From positions 1,061,501 through 1,125,500 of the forward strand of contig JASFXZ010000020.1 in assembly GCA_032209605.1 (NCBI GenBank): a stretch of 64,000 bases of DNA, in the 5' to 3' direction. The notes beneath the pieces were generated by a model, which had not been told where the DNA came from, did not search any database, and saw nothing but the letters and a program-made list of their open reading frames with translations. The translations under genes were made by a program, and so were the position numbers. Source of the stretch: Mactromeris polynyma. Its lineage: Eukaryota > Mollusca > Bivalvia > Venerida > Mactridae. Positions 10,990-21,401 of the stretch are shown piece by piece (within the stretch, counting starts at the first letter, position 1; each line of letters starts with the position of its first letter).

Positions 10990-12290
10990 TATCATTATCT
11001 GGGCCCGTATTACAAATCATATTAAGTGAATCTGAAATAGTTTCATTTAATTTCAGAACTTCAAATGAATGTAATTCCAAAACACCATTAAAACTGTTAG
11101 GCTTTTTAATGTTATTGACAACAGCATATTAATTCTATTCATTTATCACTCTTTATTTGACCGTATAATAGCCTGTATGTTAAATAAACCAAATATAATT
11201 TTAAGGATAATGATAAGATTTTACTTAGGCCGTTTCTGTAATATTGCCCCTGATTAAACAAATCATTTTACTCCTTCCTGAACGGTTGGTTTCACAGCTC
11301 AGCATTTAATTTGCTTCTGCCATAAAAACTTCTATGAACGTCAAAAACTATGGGACGCTATTATATCAGTTGTGGGTAGAGTCAGTTTTGTGGCTTGATG
11401 AAATTGAATATCATGAGTCAGTGTGAACATATCCTGAGACTTGTGGTTACAAATGATAGAAACAGATTTATAAATGTAGCTGTCACTTTTATACATCTTG
11501 TCTGTTGTTGAGCATGTTGTTTCTATGTCATTTTGTTTTTCGCAGCTTTTCACTAATTCTTGTCTTAATTTTGGTTTCGCTAAGACATAAAATAGTGTTT
11601 AGCTCAGACATTGTGCTGTAATCTTACCTCTGATGGTTAGAACATAGTATACATATCGATGTATTGAGGACGCTTTATTTATGTACTTATCTATTCTGCA
11701 TGAAATAGAGATCTTATAGGTCTAACAGACATATGATTGTATTATGTGCGTGTGTGTGTGCGTGCGTCGGTGTAGGTGTGCTCTTATCATGTGTGGGTGC
11801 CATGTTTAATATTTTGCAAGTACTATATATTGCATGTACTATAAAATATTGTATATATATGTTATACTCTGCGTATATGTGGAGGAAAATAAAGTTATAT
11901 ATGCAATATAATGCTCACGCTTGTTTTGAACGCAAAATGAATATCATTACCTCAGACATCTATATATGTGTGGTCTGATGCCAAAGTGAACTAACCCGCA
12001 TTTTGATGAAGATTGAGTTATCTACTCCTTGTAACTGTTCAAAAAGAGATTTTTATTTTGGTCTAGTTTCCAGCTTTTTAAAACGTATCTAACAGGAGCA
12101 TTATTTCATGTTTTGAAGTGAAGTATTCATGCCAAAATATACTTTCCCACAAAATCCTTTTAAGAAAAACTGCAAATAAATATCATTTGGAACTAAATAA
12201 CAATGTATGGCTATATCACCAAATAAAAGCATAAATACTTCATATGTTGTCTAGACATTAACGTCTTTTATGGGGAATTCAAAATACTCT
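10990..12290. other. No gene recognised
   Basis: AT-rich sequence. A GTGTGTGTGCGTGCG stretch lies near 11750. No supportable exon. Confidence 0.4.
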
Positions 12291-14117
12291 CTCGTACCCT
12301 CTCGTACCCTCTAGTACCCTCTCGTACCCTCTCGTACCCTCTCGTACCCTCTCGTACCCTCTAGTACCCTCTAGTACCCTCTAGTACCCTCTAGTACCCT
12401 CTAGTACCCTCTAGTACCCTCTCGTACCCTCTCGTACCCTCTCGTACCCTCTAGTACCCTCTCGTACCCTCTAGTACCCTCTAGTACCCTCTAGTACCCT
12501 CTAGTACCCTCTAGTACCCTCTCGTACCCTCTAGTACCCTCTAGTACCCTCTAGTACCCTCTAGTACCCTCTAGTACCCTCTAGTACCCTCTAGTACCCT
12601 CTAGTACCCTCTCGTACCCTCTCGTACCCTCTCGTACCCTCTCGTACCCTCTCGTACCCTCTAGTACCCTGTAGTACCCTGTAGTACCCTCTCGTACCCT
12701 CTCGTACCCTCTCGTACCCTCTCGTACCCTCTAGTACCCTCTAGTACCCTGTAGTACCCTCTAGTACCCTCTAGTACCCTCTAGTACCCTGTAGTACCCT
12801 CTAGTAACCTCTAGTACCCTCTAGTACCCTCTAGTACCCTCTAGTACCCTCTAGTACCCTCTAGTACCCTCTAGTACCCTCTAGTACCCTCTAGTACCCT
12901 CTAGTACCCTCTAGTACCCTCTAGTACCCTCTAGTACCCTCAAGTACCCTCTAGTACCCTCTAGTACCCTCTAGTACCCTCTAGTACCCTCTAGTACCCT
13001 CTAGTACCCTCTAGTACCCTCTAGTACCCTCTAGTACCCTCTAGTACCCTCTAGTACCCTCTAGTACCCTCTCGTGCCCTCTAGTACCCTCTAGTACCCT
13101 CTCGTGCCCTGTAGTACCCTCTAGTAACCTCTAGTACCCTCTAGTACCCTGTAGTACCCTGTAGTACCCTGTAGTACCCTGTAGTACCCTCTCGTACCCT
13201 CTAGTACCCTCTAGTACCCTGTAGTACCCTGTAGTACCCTGTAGTACCCTGTAGTACCCTGTAGTACCCTGTAGTACCCTCTAGTACCCTGTAGTACCCT
13301 CTCGTGCCCTGTAGTACCCTGTAGTACCCTCTAGTACCCTCTAGTACCCTCTCGTGCCCTGTAGTACCCTGTAGTACCCTCTAGTACCCTCTAGTACCCT
13401 CTAGTACCCTGTAGTACCCTCTAGTACCCTGTAGTACCCTCTAGTACCCTCTCGTACCCTCTAGTACCCTCTAGTACCCTGTAGTACCCTCTCGTACCCT
13501 CTCGTACCCTCTCGTACCCTCTAGTACCCTCTAGTACCCTCTAGTACCCTCTAGTACCCTCTCGTACCCTCTCGTACCCTCTAGTACCCTCTAGTACCCT
13601 CTAGTACCCTCTAGTACCCTCTCGTACCCTCTAGTACCCTCTAGTACCCTCTCGTACCCTCTAGTACCCTCTAGTACCCTCTAGTACCCTCTAGTACCCT
13701 CTAGTACCCTCTAGTACCCTGTAGTACCCTGTAGTACCCTCTAGTACCCTCTAGTACCCTCTAGTACCCTCTAGTACCCTCTAGTACCCTCTAGTACCCT
13801 CTAGTACCCTCTAGTACCCTGTAGTACCCTCTAGTACCCTCTAGTACCCTCTAGTACCCTGTAGTACCCTCTCGTACCCTCTAGTACCCTCTAGTACCCT
13901 CTAGTACCCTCTCGTACCCTCTAGTACCCTCTAGTACCCTGTAGTACCCTCTAGTACCCTCTAGTACCCTCTAGTACCCTCTAGTACCCTCTAGTACCCT
14001 CTAGTACCCTCTAGTACCCTGTAGTACCCTCTAGTACCCTCTAGTACCCTCTCGTACCCTCTCGTACCCTCTAGTACCCTCTAGTACCCTCTAGTACCCT
14101 GTAGTACCCTCTAGTAC
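12291..14117. repeat. 10-bp satellite, ~182 copies, G-quadruplex-forming pattern
   Basis: Uninterrupted decamers of three main types: CTAGTACCCT, CTCGTACCCT and GTAGTACCCT. Rare types are CTAGTAACCT (two) and CTCGTGCCCT (four, at 13071, 13101, 13301 and 13351). The reverse strand has GGG every 10 bp with 7-nt spacers, which fits the canonical G3N1-7 G-quadruplex rule throughout; the forward strand fits the i-motif pattern. No frame is open because CTAG supplies stops. Confidence 0.97.
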
Positions 14118-14381
14118 GGTGGTTAAGTGGCTATAAGTGAACGAATCTGCAGAAAATGTTCATATGATACGTTAGCGAATCGACTAGAATAGCAAACGAA
14201 TTTCCGGGATGCAATTCATCATTATCTAAGCAGTTGCTGGGGATAATAAGTCGAGTTGCTTCGGATTTTAGCGTACTATGAGAAAATTTAAGAGGTCCAA
14301 CTAAACACTGCGCGGTGTTGCTATTAATTTATACACACCTGATTTGCTTAGTTGCAAGAGCACCCGGCTACTAAAAAAGAT

Positions 14382-14459
14382 GTCGAGGGCTCAGCGCAAA
14401 ACTGTCGTTGCACTGTATTTTATATAGGAGTTACGACAGTGTTGCGCTGAGCCCTTGAT
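14382..14459. repeat. Hairpin: ~28-bp imperfect inverted repeat
   Basis: The left arm (14382-14410) contains GAGGGCTCAGCGCAA; the right arm (14431-14459) contains TTGCGCTGAGCCCTT. The arms pair with about three mismatches around an AT-rich ~20-nt loop. This may be a small fold-back transposon relic or a transcribed hairpin. Confidence 0.75.
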
Positions 14460-14517
14460 ATGTTCGCCTGAACACTAGACTGAAGATTAAACTCCTAGAG
14501 TCATTTGTACGAAAACC

Positions 14518-14751
14518 TTGTGGTGACAGCTGTTAGCGGATGCAACTGGTGGTGACAGCTGTTTGCGGATGAACCTGGTGGTGACAGCTGTTAGCGGATG
14601 AACCTGGTGGTGACAGCTGTTAGCGGATGAACCTGGTGGTGGCAGCTGTTAGCGGATGAACCTGGTGGTGGCAGCTGTTAGCGAATGAACCTGGTGGTGA
14701 CAGCTGTTAGCGGATGAACCTGGTGGTGACAGCTGTTATCGGATGAACAGT
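14518..14751. repeat. 29-bp minisatellite, 8 copies
   Basis: Units contain GGTGGTGACAGCTGTTAGCG followed by GATGAACC. Each holds a CAGCTG palindrome (E-box). Small variants: TTTGCGG, GGCAGC, GCGAATG and TATCGG. Confidence 0.95.
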
Positions 14752-15430
14752 TAAGGACTGTTTGACAACCCAGCAACAGTGGTTAAGTCTGGTTACAGGA
14801 AGATCTACTGCAATCTTCTACTGCTCTCACAGAAAGCGATAGGCATTGGAAGCGACATAAGCTCATTTATTATTATGTGAAATGGGATCAACAAAAAATA
14901 TTATATTTTGTGACTATTGCAAGAAAACGATTATGATGTAATGATGTTTGAAACAAGGTGTTCATTGTGTTTGACAAAAGGAAGCATGCGTTCCTACAAA
15001 TATTCTTTCAATGAAGTTAACGTTTGTATTGTCAGTATATACAAAACGATTCAAAGCTCGTGGAAATAATTGATGTCAGTCGTTAAGTAATAAGTATGCA
15101 TTGATTATATCACATGCTAAATTGACAAATAAACGAAAATTGTTTGTTCCGATAGTAGACGGCGTATTAATTGAGAAAGCTCGGAATACATTAATGGCTA
15201 TGACTCCGGCGTGTGATCAAAGGAAGTGAACATTATTTTACTCATATGTCAGTCTAATTATCCGGAAGAATCTAACGTATAATTATCAATACTCTGCAAA
15301 TAAATCATAGAAGTCTGAATTACCCGTCTTCTTTACTAATGACCCAATCTGTTAGGATCGGCATGTCATGTATCTGGCATTTGACGCACGGTTCGGGACA
15401 TTGTTCTACAATCAAACATATATTTTTTCA
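14752..15430. other. No feature recognised
   Basis: AT-rich spacer without supportable genes or repeats. Confidence 0.4.
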
Positions 15431-15806
15431 TTCGGAAAACCTTGGCCAACTACGTCCAGTGCCTCGGATGTTCGTAAGGCACTATTTTCGGAAATATCAT
15501 TCGCATATCATGTAAACAATATTGCGACGTGAACGCTGTCCAGAGTGCTGATGAAACGGGATTAGAATCACATATTTAAGCTATATGAAGACTGAAATAT
15601 GTAAGTTTTAACTAGAAATATGACAACGATAATCCATTTCTTATGTGAATTTATCGAAGTTATTGAAGTTAAATCCTTTTTAAGAGAACTATGTTTTGAC
15701 CGAACAACATGTGGAATGTTGCCACATAGTGCTCCGCCTGACATACACTAGAGGATGTTCGTAGAGTAACGAAGTGGTACAGAAATATCCGAGAGATGTC
15801 GAGAAT
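15431..15806 (+). repeat. Dispersed repeat R3, copy 1
   Basis: About 375 bp matching 48893-49256 in the same orientation at an estimated 80-85% by eye, and partly matching 37930-38045 inverted. Landmarks are CGTCCAGTGCCTCGGATG, CATGTAAACAATAT, GTGCTGATGAAACGGGATTA and CTGACATACACTAGAGGATG. Its last ~53 bp is the first unit of the following array. Confidence 0.8.
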
Positions 15807-16326
15807 GATGTTCGTAGAGTAACGAAGTGGTACAGAAATATCCGAGAGATGTCGAGAATGATGTTCGTAGAGTAACGAAGTGGTACAGAAATATCCGAGA
15901 GATGCCGAGAATGATGTTCGTAGAGTAACGAAGTGGTACAGAAATATCCGAGAGCTGTCGAGAATGATGTTCGTAGAGTAACGAAGTGGTACAGAAATAT
16001 CCGAGAGATGTCGAGAATGATGTTCGTAGAGTAACGAAGTGGTACAGAAATATCCGAGAGATGCCGAGAATGATGTTCGTAGAGTAACGAAGTGGTACAG
16101 AAATATCCGAGAGATGTCGAGAATGATGTTCGTAGAGTAACGAAGTGGTACAGAAATATCCGAGAGCTGTCGAGAATGATGTTCGTAGAGTAACGAAGTG
16201 GTACAGAAATATCCGAGAGCTATTGAGAATGATGTTCGCAGAGTAACGAAGTGGTACGGAAATATCCGAGAGCTGTCGAGAATGATGTTCGTAGAGTTAC
16301 GAAGTGGAACGGAAATATCCGAGTGT
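15754..16326. repeat. 53-bp minisatellite, ~10.8 copies
   Basis: The unit runs from GATGTTCGTAGAGTAACGAA through TATCCGAGAG to TCGAGAAT. It begins exactly where R3 ends. The other R3 copy has one diverged unit at 49204-49256, so this array is a local expansion of the R3 end. Confidence 0.95.
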
Positions 16327-17584
16327 AGTGTGTGTGTGTGAAATACAATGACACTGATTCTACAAATGGAACAACCATCAGTTTATCAGCATTATGTCAG
16401 ATAGAAAAGATCCCACGCTCATGGCATGATAGACATTTTTTCTCCATTAGCAAATTACAATTATCAATAACGTTGGCTTAATTCGGCTAAGTAACAACAT
16501 TACGTGTAAGAATAGCTACATTGTGTGTCCTGTCATGTTAAGAATACCATTGTCCGTGTTTATTACCCACGGTTTATACGATCAAATCAGTGTTATGGTT
16601 TCTTGCTTTCTCTGACTTGCCATCGATTGGACTTCGTTGATTGGATCCGTATTTTATTTCCCATTTAATAACAACCTAGGGGTACATATGCTTTTTTTTA
16701 AAATATGTAATTATTTTAAACTGTTGTCTAAATGTTGTTGGCTGCTTAAGCACCTTTGGAGACAACACTCTTAAGATATCACAATTGCTTTGTTTAAACA
16801 TATTGTAGTTACATACTATGAAAAACATAATAATACAATATACAACATTTTGCATAAAACGAGTTTGTTTAATAGTTAGTGTAAAAAGGATGAGACCGAA
16901 AGCCAATGACTTATATAGGTCTTCTCCTTAACGTTATACATTTCCAACAGGTGCGTGATTGATTTAAGTGATCAGACTATTTACAGATTAATATGAACTC
17001 CAAAATGTTTAAACTAAATTGTAAGTATTAAACAAGAAATATATCGAAAAAAGATGGTCGGCGCAATTTGAAGGTTAAGATTTGTTGTGCAACATAAAAA
17101 AATGCCGAGATGTTACGATTGCTGGTCACTCCAAATCCAAAATGAATTTTGGTAAATTCACCGAAATTCAGTAAATTTCGGTAATGTAACGTACCCTTTA
17201 TCACTCGATTAGTGGCGATATAAAATATTTATTAAATATTCATGACAGTTCAAGGACACTCGTTAACGAAGCGTTAATTTCAGCATAATTACACTATATA
17301 TGTGAAAAATGATCGATTCGGCTAATTTCCGCCATTAACATTTTCTAATGAGATGGACTTAGAAGTGTCGTCGAGTATATGTGTTTTGGTTGCTTATTTG
17401 ATTACCCACAGAACTTCATAACTTCAATATTCATGCAGTGTGATTTGTAGCATTCGATTCGACCAAATAACGAATCCGTTTATAAACCAAATTTTATTAT
17501 TTGTAAAGTTTAATGAACACGTAAATCATTTTCTCAACGGATGTACCTGCAACGATGTTCCATTGAATCATTTTCGTATAACTA
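16327..17584. other. No gene recognised; contains R5 copy 1
   Basis: AT-rich sequence. Apart from a short GTGTGTGTGTG run at 16329 and dispersed repeat R5 (17031-17200), I see no feature. A 76-codon reverse frame at 16676-16906 is Phe/Ile/Lys-rich and looks random. Confidence 0.4.
17031..17200 (+). repeat. Dispersed repeat R5, copy 1
   Basis: Shares AAATAT, AAGATG, CGCAATTTGAAGGTTA, TGCTGGTCACTCCA and TTTCGGTAA in order with copies at 41848-42133 and 56321-56555. Non-coding; class unknown. Confidence 0.6.
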
Positions 17585-18103
17585 CGAGGTGCGTCCAAAA
17601 AGTTCGTGAACACTGTTGATGTTTATGATTAAATTTCTACGTCAATATATCTGTTTCATATCTTAATTGACTTAATCCCCATCAATTTGCATGATTTAAG
17701 TATAAAGAAACATAATATAAACAAAATATGCACATTTTCATACGAATATGTAACCGACCAAAGCGGTCCAGGTATTTAAGTCATTATTGTATTCTTAACA
17801 GCTCTATTACAATCTTTGTGGCATGAAAAGGAGCGCCAAAGTTATGATTTTGACAAATGCGCCATTAATGTAAAGACGTTATTTCCTGCAATTTTAACTG
17901 TCAGTTGTAAAATGAGCTGTAGTCATGAATTCCGCACTGCACCCGTTTTTGATTTTGATTTACTAATGGCGTCGTTCGACGTTGAAGAAGAAGGAACTGG
18001 TATTAAATTGTGCGTTTCATTGAATGAAACACCCACAGTCACGATGAAAACATTACAGAGAGCAACAGGATATTCCTCAGTTTCCCGTTCGCTTACAATA
18101 TAA
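17585..18103 (+). mobile_element. 5' part of a mariner transposon
   Basis: Starts with CGAGGTGCGTCCAAAAAGTT directly after a TA, a typical mariner terminal repeat. The N-terminal part of a mariner transposase frame follows after ~380 bp (17966 onward). The element is interrupted by the 48-bp array and no right-hand terminal repeat is visible. Confidence 0.8.
17966..18103 (+). pseudogene. Mariner transposase N-terminus, frameshifted
   Basis: The frame from ATG at 17966 gives 45 residues resembling the N-terminal helix-turn-helix DNA-binding region of mariner transposases. It includes IKLCVSLNETPTVTMKTLQ and then GYSSVSRSL. In related transposases, Ser-Arg-Ser is followed by a hydrophobic-Tyr/Phe, a basic residue and Trp-His. 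Here the frame ends within a few codons because ACAATATAAG replaces the GTATATAAG found in the following repeat units, a one-base insertion that brings a stop into frame. The +1 frame continues the expected SLVYKWHQ. The same 45 residues are preceded in frame by an upstream extension (from 17816) that I consider 5' untranslated. The protein is broken and inactive; a full family member has about 340-350 residues. Confidence 0.8.
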
Positions 18104-19990
18104 GTGGCATCAATACAAGCGGGCGGTTATCCAATCCTCGCTTGTATATAAGTGGCATCAATACAAGCGGGTGGTTATCCAATCCTCGCTTGTATATAAG
18201 TGGCATCAATACAAGCGGGCGGTTATCCAATCCTCGCTTGTATATAAGTGGCATCAATACAAGCGGGCGGTTATCCAATCCTCGCTTGTATATAAGTGGC
18301 ATCAATACAAGCGGGCGGTTATCCAATCCTCGCTTGTATATAAGTGGCATCAATACAAGCGGGCGGTTATCCAATCCTCGCTTGTATATAAGTGGCATCA
18401 ATACAAGCGGGCGGTTATCCAATCCTCGCTTGTATATAAGTGGCATCAATACAAGCGGGCGGTTAACCAATCCTCGCTTGTATATAAGTGGCATCAATAC
18501 AAGCGGGCGGTTATCCAATCCTCGCTTGTATATAAGTGGCATCAATACAAGCGGGCGGTTATCCTATCCTCGCTTGTATATAAGTGGTATCAATACAAGC
18601 GGGCGGTTATCCAATCCTCGCTTGTATATAAGTGGCATCAATACAAGCGGGCGGTTATCCAATCCTCGCTTGTATATAAGTGGCATCAATACAAGCGGGC
18701 GGTTATCCAATCCTCGCTTGTATATAAGTGGCATCAATACAAGCGGGCGGTTATCCAATCCTCGCTTGTATATAAGTGGCATCAATACAAGTGGGCGGTT
18801 ATCCAATCCTCGCGTGTATATAAGTGGCATCAATACAAGGGGGCGGTTATCCAATCCTCGCTTGTATATAAGTGGCATCAATACAAGCGGGCGGTTATCC
18901 AATCCTCGCTTGTATATAAGTGGCATCAATACAAGCGGGCGGTTATCCAATCCTTGCTTGTATATAAGTGGCATCAATACAATCGGGCGGTTATCCAATC
19001 CTCGCTTGTATATAAGTGGCATCAATACAAGCGGGCGGTTATCCAATCCTCGCTTGTATATAAGTGGCATCAATACAAGCGGGCGGTTATCCAATCCTCG
19101 CTTGTATATAAGTGGCATCAATACAAGCGGGCGGTTATCCAATCCTCGCTTGTATATAAGTGGCATCAATACAAGGGGGCGGTTATCCAATACTCGCTTG
19201 TATATAAGTGGCATCAATACAAGGGGGCGGTTATCCAATACTCGCTTGTATATAAGTGGCATCAATACAAGGGGGCGGTTATCCAATACTCGCTTGTATA
19301 TAAGTGGCATCAATACAAGGGGGCGGTTATCCAATCCTCGCTTGTATATAAGTGGCATCAATACAAGCGGGCGGTTATCCAATCCTCGCTTGTATATAAG
19401 TGGCATCAATACAAGGGGGCGGTTATCCAATCCTCGCTTGTATATAAGTGGCATCAATACAAGCGGGCGGTTATCGAATCATCGCTTGTATATAAGTGGC
19501 ATCAATACAAGCGGGCGGTTATCCAATCCTCGCTTGTATATAAGTGGCATCAATACAAGCGGGCGGTTATCCAATCCTCTCTTGTATATAAGTGGCATCA
19601 ATACAAGCGGGCGGTTATCCAATCCTCGCTTGTATATAAGTGGCATCAATACAAGCGGGCGGTTATCCAATCCTCGCTTGTATATAAGTGGCATCAATAC
19701 AAGTGGGCGGTTATCCAATCATCGCTTGTATATAAGTGGCATCAATACAAGCGGGCGGTTATCCTATCCTCGCTTGTATATAAGTGGCATCAATACAAGC
19801 GGGCGGTTATCCAATCATCGCTTGTATATAAGTGGCATCAATACAAGCGGGCGGTTATCCTATCCTCGCTTGTATATAAGTGGCATCAATACAAGCGGGC
19901 GGTTATCCTATCCTCGCTTGTATATAAGTGGCATCAATACAAGCGGGCGGTTATCCTATCCTCGCTTGTATATAAGTGGCATCAATACTT
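18100..19990. repeat. 48-bp satellite, ~39 copies, derived from mariner transposase coding DNA
   Basis: The unit reads ATACAAGCGGGCGGTTATCC, then AATCCTCGCTTGTATATAAG, then TGGCATCA. In one forward frame it encodes SLVYKWHQYKRAVIQS, whose first eight residues match the transposase segment expected right after SVSRS. After the last unit the sequence continues as HQYFSSGR (19980-20003), again transposase-like. Array units lack the TTTTC found at that exit point, so the founding unit had a 5-bp deletion. Each unit carries ATACAAGCG and its inverse CGCTTGTAT, and a perfect TATATAAG. Two forward frames and one reverse frame are largely open because 48 is divisible by 3; this is not evidence of a gene. 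Confidence 0.95.
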
Positions 19991-20040
19991 TTCAAGCGGG
20001 CGGTTATCCATTCCTCGTATGTATAGTTTCGTTATTTTAA
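19980..20040 (+). pseudogene. Mariner transposase remnant at array exit
   Basis: A few codons (HQYFSSGRLSIPR) continue the transposase frame beyond the array; FSSGR is the natural follow-on to the WHQ segment. After about 20020 I no longer see transposase resemblance, so the rest of the element is lost or replaced. Confidence 0.6.
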
Positions 20041-20100
20041 TTCTTGAATACCTCATAAATATACTAGGTATATTTAAAACAAGAGATGTTTGTAAAACAG

Positions 20101-20328
20101 TATGCTCCCCTATGACCTTGACCTTTGACCCCAAAATCAATAGCATTCCTCTGGTACCCATGGTGAATGTGTGGACCAAGTTTGAGGATGATAGGTCAAG
20201 GGGTTCTTGAGTTATTGATCGGAAACGAAAAGGTTACGGACCGACGGACGGACGGACTGACGGACGTACATACCGACCGACCGACATGTGCAAACCAATA
20301 TGCCCTATCGTCTTCGAAAGGGGGCATA
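20101..20328. mobile_element. TIR element with TATGCTCCCC / GGGGGCATA ends
   Basis: A ~228-bp non-coding element with short inverted ends. The interior has CCTTGACCTTTGACCCC, GACCAAGTTTGAGGATGATA and a GACGGACGGAC-type microsatellite. The pattern resembles a dispersed element I recall as common in bivalve genomes; that recollection is not checked. Confidence 0.7.
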
Positions 20329-21006
20329 CAAATGCAAAATGTAAGATTTCTCAAATTACATGAACTTACCTAGGAATGCAAGATAAGAACTTTACATGAT
20401 ATTGTTTCTTTTTACGCAATCATGAACGCTAACTTTTCTATCAATTAACGGGTATTATTCTCATTCTAAAATGGGTTTTAAATTACACTGTAGTCATATT
20501 TAAAAGACATATCGCGGGTTTGTAAATGTACTGAGTATATAATTATATAAGTATTATACTTTACCATTATGTAATTCAATACCATTTATTTCATGTGGGC
20601 TCTTCTTGGTTTGAATTTAAATTACTCACTTTCTAGTTTGATTAGATATTTGTCTGACTTGATAATGGAAGCAATCTATACTATTCTGTTATAAACGCTA
20701 CAATTACATTACTCCTAGATGAGTTTGAAATTTTCTAAATGTGTCATTCCCTAGGCAGCATTTTCTCATGCTTTGTAGTATGTATACAAATGCATTCGCA
20801 AGTAGAATTTAAAATTCTCACAGACGAAAATTCAATACTTATTGTTTTATCAAACAGCAAAATAGCATCTTAAATATGTATCTGGCTCATCTGAACATAA
20901 ACTGTTTTAATTGGCTTCATCCAGTATTGTTGTTACATTGGCTAAACCATCTCTAATAAGAACCATTGCAATGTATAACCAATTGAAACTATATTTTTAC
21001 CATATT
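20329..21006. other. No feature recognised
   Basis: AT-rich spacer. Confidence 0.4.
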
Positions 21007-21059
21007 ACTGGAAATGACGTCACTTATAGAAGAGGTTGGAAATCGTACAGCGGTGCTCA
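21007..21059 (+). mobile_element. CRE-MITE copy 4, right end only
   Basis: Only the right terminal inverted repeat remains (GGAAATGACGTCACTTA to GCGGTGCTCA). One TGACGTCA. Confidence 0.75.
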
Positions 21060-21401
21060 AATTATGATGACTATATGATTTAGTTGAGAACCAATTGCCA
21101 ATTAATAACTTTAAAATCAAATTTTCTTGTGAATGTAGAAAGTATCTAATGAAAATGATGATGTTCATTTATCGTAATCATATTAGTTCTCAATGTTTCA
21201 ACAATATTTCTCGTCGGAGTTAGGTTTGAATTTGTTGAGAAACCATGACGACAGTTATTGCACAGACCTGAAAGAATATTTAATTTACGGAATGAACAGG
21301 CTCTTTGTATGGATGATTCGATAAAAATATAAAACAAGATATATAACTGGTCACATTAACACAACACAGATACCATAGACAAATCTACAGAACAGGACAG
21401 A
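21060..21401. other. No feature recognised
   Basis: AT-rich spacer to the next array. Confidence 0.4.

Noticed and set aside
12291..14117. Telomeric or interstitial telomere repeat
   Set aside because: The unit is a decamer with TAGTACCCTC, not TTAGGG or a known variant, and no subtelomeric context is visible.
18100..19990. CRISPR-like array (regular dyad-bearing repeats)
   Set aside because: There are no variable spacers; the whole 48 bp is repeated. The context is a eukaryotic mariner element and no cas genes are present.
18142..20210. A 632- and a 679-codon forward frame that could be a repeat protein
   Set aside because: The repeat is a 48-bp satellite inside a dead mariner transposase. 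Length divisible by 3 keeps the frame open. The short tail after the array is ordinary repeat DNA.
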